Source: Deltaproteobacteria bacterium (GTDB lineage: Bacteria > Desulfobacterota > Anaeroferrophillalia > Anaeroferrophillales > Tharpellaceae). Taken from it: a stretch of DNA of 10,372 nt. Each line of letters begins with the position of its first letter. Position 1 is the first letter of the stretch. Location: positions 1-10,372 of the forward strand of contig DAOWIX010000006.1 of assembly GCA_030640695.1 (NCBI GenBank). The letters are read 5' to 3'. Shown here in pieces: positions 6,156 through 10,372 of the stretch. Below the pieces are notes generated by a model. The model did no database searches and was not told where the DNA came from. It was given only the letters and a program-made list of their open reading frames with translations. The translations under genes and the position numbers were made by a program.

Positions 6156-9136
6156 AGGTAAAATTTTCTCTTTATCGTAAATTTCTCTCTGGTTTTGTCG
6201 TGGTTGCGGCACTTCCCTTACTGCTCGGTTCCCTCTATTTTTATAAGGTTATGCAGGGTCATCTTCGTCAAGATGTTGAGCGCCTTAGCCTGGTTCAATC
6301 CCAGTTTGCCGGCAATCAGGTTAGCTGGAATATTAATGAGATCGACCGGAGCCTCTCCTATACTGCGAGTCAGTACCTTTTTAAAAAAAGAGATGCTATG
6401 CTCTTATCGTGGGCCTATCGTCAGCACTCCGAAATTCGCAAAATTGTAATCGTTGACTTGGATAACAAAGTTGTTGAGGCTTTGTCACGGTATGGTTACA
6501 TGAGTCCTGGCATGCCCTCTCCGTTGCTCGATTTCGAGGTTGATTATCCGCAGAAGAGAAAGATTTTCTTCAGTCAATGGCAGCTTGAACCGCAGTTGGT
6601 GGTGGTCTATCCGATCAAATCTTTAACGACCGGCAAACAGCAGGGCTACCTTTTTGCCGAGCTTGCCTTGAAAAATCTTTTCAATGCTTTTCCAAGGCAG
6701 AAAATCGGACAAGGCAGGCTTTATCTAGTCAATCTCAAGGGCGAAATTGTCTCCCATGCCGATATCAATCATGTCCTCAAGGGGGCAAAGGTTGATCATC
6801 TCTTACCGGTAGAGAAAGTGTTGGCGGGCGCCTCTTCAGCCCTGGGTGAATACTCCAATCTTGCTCAGGAGGCGGTTCTCGGGGTCGCTGTTCGGATTGA
6901 AGGGTTGCCGTTAATGGTGGTCAGTGAGACGCCGATTGCTCAAACCTATGCTTTATCGTATGATTTACGCAATACCTTCGTCTATGTTTTCTGTTTTGCC
7001 TTAAGTTTGATTCTCCTGGGTAGCTGGTATCTTTCGCGTTCGATGACGCACCCTATTGAAAGGCTTTATCGGGCTACGGAGAAGATTCGTGGAGGGAGTC
7101 TGGAAGTGCTGACAGGCGAATTTCCGGATGATGAGATAGGCTCTTTTGCTCAATGTTTCAACCAGATGGTAGCGGCCTTGAAAGAGGATCGTGAGCTGCG
7201 CGAAAATGCTGAAATTAAATTGCGCGAAAGTGAGCAGCGTTATCGTACCGTAGCCGATTACGCCTATGATATGGAGTGTTGGCGTGATTCGGAAGGTAAA
7301 TTTATTCATGTATCACCTTCATGTCTGATGATTACCGGATATTCTCCTCAGAATTTTTATGCCAACCATCTCTTGATGGATGAGATTGTTTTGCGTCAAG
7401 ACCAAGAAATTTTTATCGGCCACCGACACGATGTTATGCTTGATGGAACGGTTATGCCGATTGAGTTTCGTATTCGTCACCAAGATGGTTCGGTTCGCTG
7501 GTTGAGCCATATTTGTCGTCCGGTAGCCGGTTCTGGAGGGGAGAACTTAGGAGTTCGGGGCAGTAACCGAGACATTACAGCTCGTAAATTTGCCGAAGAG
7601 ATTCTGGTGGCAGAGCGTGAACGACTCGCCATTACCCTGCGTAGTATCGGGGATGGCGTGATAACCACGGACAATAGAGGTCACGTGACCTTGCTTAATC
7701 CGGTGGCCGAGAACCTGACTGGCTGGAGTTGTGATGCGGCTTCAGGTCGGGCGGTCAGTGAAGTCTTCCGGATTATTCACGAACGTAGTCGCGAGACCCT
7801 CTCTTGTCCGGTGGCCTTGGCTCTAAAAGAGAATCGAGTCGTGGAGCTCGCCAATCACGCCCTGCTCATTTCTCGTCTAGGCGATGAGATTGCGGTTGCT
7901 GATAGTGCGGCTCCAATTGTTGGTCAAGGCGGGCAACGAATTGGTGTGGTTCTGGTTTTTCGTGATGTCAGAGAGGAGAAAAAACTTCAACAGGAACGTT
8001 TGCGCAGTGAGAAACTTGAGGCAGTCGGGGTTTTAGCCGGTGGAATTGCCCATGATTTTAATAACTTGTTGATGGGTCTACAGGGTAGCCTTGATCTGGT
8101 CAGACTCTCTTATAGTCAGGGGTTTGAAACGACCCTGAAACATCTGGAAAAAGCTGAAAATGCGATTGTTCGGGCGGTCTCCCTGGCCCAGCAGCTTCTT
8201 ACTTTTGCCAAAGGTGGGGCTCCGGTTAAAGGTGAGGTGGAGCTACCATCACTGGTTAAAGAGTCGGCCGAGTTTGTTCTTCACGGCTCTCAGGTAAAAG
8301 CTGAATATGAGATTGATGATGATATCTGGGCTGTTGAGATTGATGGTGGACAGATCAGTCAAGTGCTTAATAATCTGGTCACCAATGCGCGGCAGGCGAT
8401 GGCAGATGTCGGGGTGGTTTGGATTACTATCGCTAACCAGAAAATTACAGATGATTCCGGCGAAAGCTTAAGCCCGGGTTTTTACGTCAAGGTCTCGGTG
8501 CGTGATCAAGGTTGTGGCATTGACTCTGAGATCATACCTCATATATTCGAGCCCTACTATACAACCAAGGAGAGCGGCAGCGGACTCGGCCTGGCAACCA
8601 GTTACTCTATCATTGCCAACCATGATGGTCGTCTCGATGTCGCTTCCGAGCCTGATATCGGTTCAACCTTTACTTTTCTTCTGCCGGCGACCGGTCAGCA
8701 TAGAGAAAACAGCCTGACTGCTTCCCGGGAATTATTGTTGACGCTTGATGAAAATACTAAAATTGGTAGAGTCCTGCTGATGGATGATGAAGAGGTGATT
8801 CGTGAGGTTGTGACCGAGATGTTAGGGATGCTTGGCTATGAGGTGGTGGCGGTTGCCGATGGTGAGGCTTTGCTTGAAACTTACAAGAAGGCTTTGCAGG
8901 ATGGTTTGAGTTTTCAGGCGGTTTTGATGGATCTCTCAATTCCCGGCGGAATGGGTGGTCGTGAGGCGATTAAGCAGCTCCGGGAGATTGATAGTGAGGT
9001 GAAAGCCATCGTCTCCAGTGGTTATTCCCAGGATCCGGTAATGGCCGATTATCGAGCTTATGGTTTTAACGGTATGGTTGCCAAGCCCTACAAAGTTGAA
9101 TCCCTGCTTGCGGTTTTGCAGGATGGTGAGCGATGA
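6152..9136 (+). CDS. Membrane hybrid sensor histidine kinase (Cache-like, HAMP, PAS-PAS, HisKA, HATPase, REC)
   Basis: This 994-residue inner-membrane signalling kinase starts at GTG 6152, seven bases after GAGG, overlapping the binding-protein stop. Domain order: membrane helix 1 (about 10-31); periplasmic Cache-like sensor (about 35-270); membrane helix 2 (about 274-294); HAMP (about 295-350); PAS with PAC (about 359-480, ending GSNRDITARK); second PAS (about 488-610); HisKA with phospho-acceptor H634 in GGIAHDFNN; HATPase_c with N box NNLVTNARQA (around 740-747), DQGCGID, and GSGLGLAT (G811, G813); C-terminal receiver (about 874-994) with D878/D879, phospho-acceptor D927 in LMDLSIPGG, and K978. 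All catalytic residues are present. The kinase resembles NtrB-type kinases with a receiver. No separate response regulator or Hpt protein lies in the window, so its output target is unknown. Confidence 0.93.
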   Translation: MKVKFSLYRKFLSGFVVVAALPLLLGSLYFYKVMQGHLRQDVERLSLVQSQFAGNQVSWNINEIDRSLSYTASQYLFKKRDAMLLSWAYRQHSEIRKIVIVDLDNKVVEALSRYGYMSPGMPSPLLDFEVDYPQKRKIFFSQWQLEPQLVVVYPIKSLTTGKQQGYLFAELALKNLFNAFPRQKIGQGRLYLVNLKGEIVSHADINHVLKGAKVDHLLPVEKVLAGASSALGEYSNLAQEAVLGVAVRIEGLPLMVVSETPIAQTYALSYDLRNTFVYVFCFALSLILLGSWYLSRSMTHPIERLYRATEKIRGGSLEVLTGEFPDDEIGSFAQCFNQMVAALKEDRELRENAEIKLRESEQRYRTVADYAYDMECWRDSEGKFIHVSPSCLMITGYSPQNFYANHLLMDEIVLRQDQEIFIGHRHDVMLDGTVMPIEFRIRHQDGSVRWLSHICRPVAGSGGENLGVRGSNRDITARKFAEEILVAERERLAITLRSIGDGVITTDNRGHVTLLNPVAENLTGWSCDAASGRAVSEVFRIIHERSRETLSCPVALALKENRVVELANHALLISRLGDEIAVADSAAPIVGQGGQRIGVVLVFRDVREEKKLQQERLRSEKLEAVGVLAGGIAHDFNNLLMGLQGSLDLVRLSYSQGFETTLKHLEKAENAIVRAVSLAQQLLTFAKGGAPVKGEVELPSLVKESAEFVLHGSQVKAEYEIDDDIWAVEIDGGQISQVLNNLVTNARQAMADVGVVWITIANQKITDDSGESLSPGFYVKVSVRDQGCGIDSEIIPHIFEPYYTTKESGSGLGLATSYSIIANHDGRLDVASEPDIGSTFTFLLPATGQHRENSLTASRELLLTLDENTKIGRVLLMDDEEVIREVVTEMLGMLGYEVVAVADGEALLETYKKALQDGLSFQAVLMDLSIPGGMGGREAIKQLREIDSEVKAIVSSGYSQDPVMADYRAYGFNGMVAKPYKVESLLAVLQDGER

Positions 9137-9150
9137 AAGTTGGGGGAGGA

Positions 9151-9657
9151 TTAGAGGATGATGCTCTTTGCCGGCACGCTGTTCCAGATCAGGGTCAGGG
9201 TGTAAACGACCATGATGACGCCAATAAAGAATTCAAAAAAGATACTGAAAATTGCCCCGATGGCCGCGCCAATCCCGGCTTTAAAACTCTCCCTTTGGCT
9301 CTTGAAGGCAAAGGCTAATTCGCTGACAAAGGCTCCGCCAAAGGCCCCTAGTAATGAGCCGCCCGGGGCTGGAATGAAGAGCAACCCTAAAATAAAACCG
9401 ACAAAGGCACCGATAATGCCGTACTTACCGGCCCCCATCACCTTGGCGCCTAAACTGGTGATGAAATATTGCCCGATTGAGCCCACCAGCATTAGACCTA
9501 AAAGTATCATAACGGCTGGACCGGTGATTATCTGAAAATTTGTGAGCAGGGCGTAAGCCAGGGCTCCGACAAAGATCAGGCCGCTGCCGGGCATAACCGG
9601 TATCAAGGTGCCGATCAGGCCGATCATGCAGAGGGCAATCAGGAGGGCAGTTTCCAT
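9151..9657 (-). CDS. DUF456 family membrane protein
   Basis: This small, very hydrophobic, glycine-rich integral membrane protein matches the DUF456 family, whose function is unknown. From ATG 9657 it has 168 residues. Visible membrane segments include an opening pair around GLIGTLIPVMPGSGLIFVGA, then ILLGLMLVGSIGQYF, GIIGAFVGFILGLLF, GSLLGAFGGAF, and a final long one ending near IMVVYTLTLIW. The repeated glycine pattern suggests internally duplicated hairpin segments. A TTG at 9678 would add seven residues, but it lies within the inverted repeat at 9672-9713, and neither start has a clear ribosome binding site, so ATG is preferred. The gene is convergent with the kinase, with only 14 bases between stops. 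It lies downstream of the radical SAM gene on the same strand. Confidence 0.85.
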   Translation of the reverse strand: METALLIALCMIGLIGTLIPVMPGSGLIFVGALAYALLTNFQIITGPAVMILLGLMLVGSIGQYFITSLGAKVMGAGKYGIIGAFVGFILGLLFIPAPGGSLLGAFGGAFVSELAFAFKSQRESFKAGIGAAIGAIFSIFFEFFIGVIMVVYTLTLIWNSVPAKSIIL

Positions 9658-9671
9658 TGTATTTGTGGTCT

Positions 9672-9713
9672 CAGTCAACCGTGGCCAGCTTTTTCACTGA
9701 CCACGGTTGACTG
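9672..9713. repeat. Long perfect inverted repeat (hairpin) between the radical SAM and DUF456 genes
   Basis: Arms of 13 bases match perfectly (CAGTCAACCGTGG 9672-9684 and CCACGGTTGACTG 9701-9713). After one mismatch (C9685/A9700) the stem continues with CAG/CTG, leaving the loop CTTTTTCA (9689-9696). The hairpin fills the 64-base gap between the radical SAM stop (9722) and the DUF456 ATG (9657). Neither strand carries a U tract after the stem, so a standard intrinsic terminator is unlikely. It could be a dispersed palindromic repeat, an mRNA-stability hairpin or a protein-binding site. It shares ACTGACCAC with the heptamer array at 2-50. Confidence 0.85.
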
Positions 9714-9721
9714 TAGATGCT

Positions 9722-10372
9722 TTATTTGACCATCTTTTTAGGTTCGTAGACACAGTAGGGCTCTTCCGCCATGTAATTGCCGGTCGCCTCAAAAGCCCGG
9801 GCGCGGCAGCCGCCGCAGGCTCTTTTGTATTCACAAATACCACATTTCCCTTCGAGAGAGTCATAGTCTCTAAGCTTATTAAAAACTTGGGAATCTTCCC
9901 AGATTTTCTGGAAGTTGGTTTCGAGAATATTGCCGGCCTTGGCTTCGAGATAGCCGCAGGGTTGAACGTCGCCGGTATGGGAGACAAAACAGAAACCGAT
10001 ACCGCCCAAACAGCCCCGGGTAACAGCATCAAGGCCATGGGTTTTAAAGGTTACTTTTTTGCCTTCGGCCTTGCTGCGCTGACGTAAAATGCGCAGATAA
10101 TGAGGGGCGCAGGTCGCTTTGAGCTGGAGCGGAACCTTGTCCCGTTGGTCGTAAAACCAATTTAAGGTTTTCTCGTACTCTGTAGCCGGGATCTCCTGTT
10201 CTTCGAGCTCTTTACCGCGACCGGTGGGAACCAGCAGAAAGATGTGGTGGGCAACGGCTCCTAGTTTGACCGTGAGATCGAGGATCGCCGGAATTTCCGT
10301 AAGATTGAGCTTGGTGATGGTCGTGTTGACCTGAAACTCCAGGCCGTTATCGCGGGCATAGTCCAAGGCTCT
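9722..10372 (-). CDS. Radical SAM/SPASM protein, AhbD-like (heme b synthase type), 5' end outside the window
   Basis: About 216 C-terminal residues are visible; the open frame runs off the right edge, so the radical SAM CxxxCxxC motif is not in the window. The fragment begins RALDYARDNGLEFQVNTT, the end of a radical SAM barrel. It then shows a SPASM-type region: RGCLGGIGFCFVSHTGDVQP, then CGYLEAKAGNILE, KCGICEYKRACGGCRARA and EEPYCVYEP, with the cysteines for extra iron-sulfur clusters. This pattern is shared by AhbD (converts Fe-coproporphyrin III to heme in the siroheme-dependent pathway) and NirJ of heme d1 synthesis. The QPCGYL and CGGCRARA forms favour AhbD, which fits an anaerobic sulfate-reducer-like host. 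A TTG at 10366 is internal, not a start. The stop is TAA at 9724-9722. Confidence 0.85.
   Translation of the reverse strand, partial: RALDYARDNGLEFQVNTTITKLNLTEIPAILDLTVKLGAVAHHIFLLVPTGRGKELEEQEIPATEYEKTLNWFYDQRDKVPLQLKATCAPHYLRILRQRSKAEGKKVTFKTHGLDAVTRGCLGGIGFCFVSHTGDVQPCGYLEAKAGNILETNFQKIWEDSQVFNKLRDYDSLEGKCGICEYKRACGGCRARAFEATGNYMAEEPYCVYEPKKMVK

Noticed and set aside
9133..9318. Plus-strand open frame starting with ATGA at the kinase stop, 61 codons
   Set aside because: It lies antisense to the DUF456 gene, has no recognisable family pattern and no own ribosome binding site; the ATGA overlap is probably chance.
9672..9713. Rho-independent terminator at the long hairpin
   Set aside because: The stem is strong but no U tract follows it on either strand, and GC is spread evenly along the stem; it is kept as an inverted repeat.
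9707..10087. Plus-strand open frame of 126 codons
   Set aside because: It is antisense to the radical SAM gene with its conserved cysteine motifs.

Overview
The window looks like an ordinary chromosomal segment from a motile, strictly anaerobic Gram-negative bacterium, most likely a member of Desulfobacterota (former Deltaproteobacteria). This rests on three things: a ferredoxin-linked 2-oxoacid oxidoreductase operon (korDABC), an AhbD-like radical SAM protein of the siroheme-dependent heme route used by sulfate reducers, and flagellar stator genes next to a hybrid histidine kinase. The assignment is inferred from gene content and is not proven. No phage genes, transposases, CRISPR arrays, tRNA or rRNA genes were seen.

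Layout. (1) Positions 1-51 hold the end of a degenerate heptanucleotide tandem array that runs off the left edge. (2) Positions 61-2000, plus strand: motA (broken by an apparent 1-base frameshift near 96-102), motB, and a small PilZ-domain gene. This is a flagellar stator pair with a candidate c-di-GMP responsive partner. (3) Positions 2071-4899, minus strand: korD-korA-korB-korC, each junction a 4-base start/stop overlap, encoding ferredoxin, alpha, beta and gamma subunits of a 2-oxoglutarate (or related 2-oxoacid):ferredoxin oxidoreductase. (4) Positions 4900-5129: a divergent intergenic region of about 230 bases. (5) Positions 5130-9136, plus strand: a periplasmic binding protein of the ABC_sub_bind (DUF534) type overlapping by 4 bases a 994-residue membrane hybrid histidine kinase. 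No ABC permease or ATPase is present, so this pair reads as a sensory unit. (6) Positions 9151-9657, minus strand: a DUF456 membrane protein. Upstream of it are a strong 42-base inverted repeat (9672-9713) and the 3' part of an AhbD-like radical SAM/SPASM gene that runs off the right edge.

The gene families are all known. The items most worth a second look are the motA frameshift, the heptamer array abutting motA, the long hairpin between the radical SAM and DUF456 genes (it shares an ACTGACCAC core with the heptamer array), and the overlapping binding-protein/kinase pair. I do not see convincing evidence of a wholly new system.
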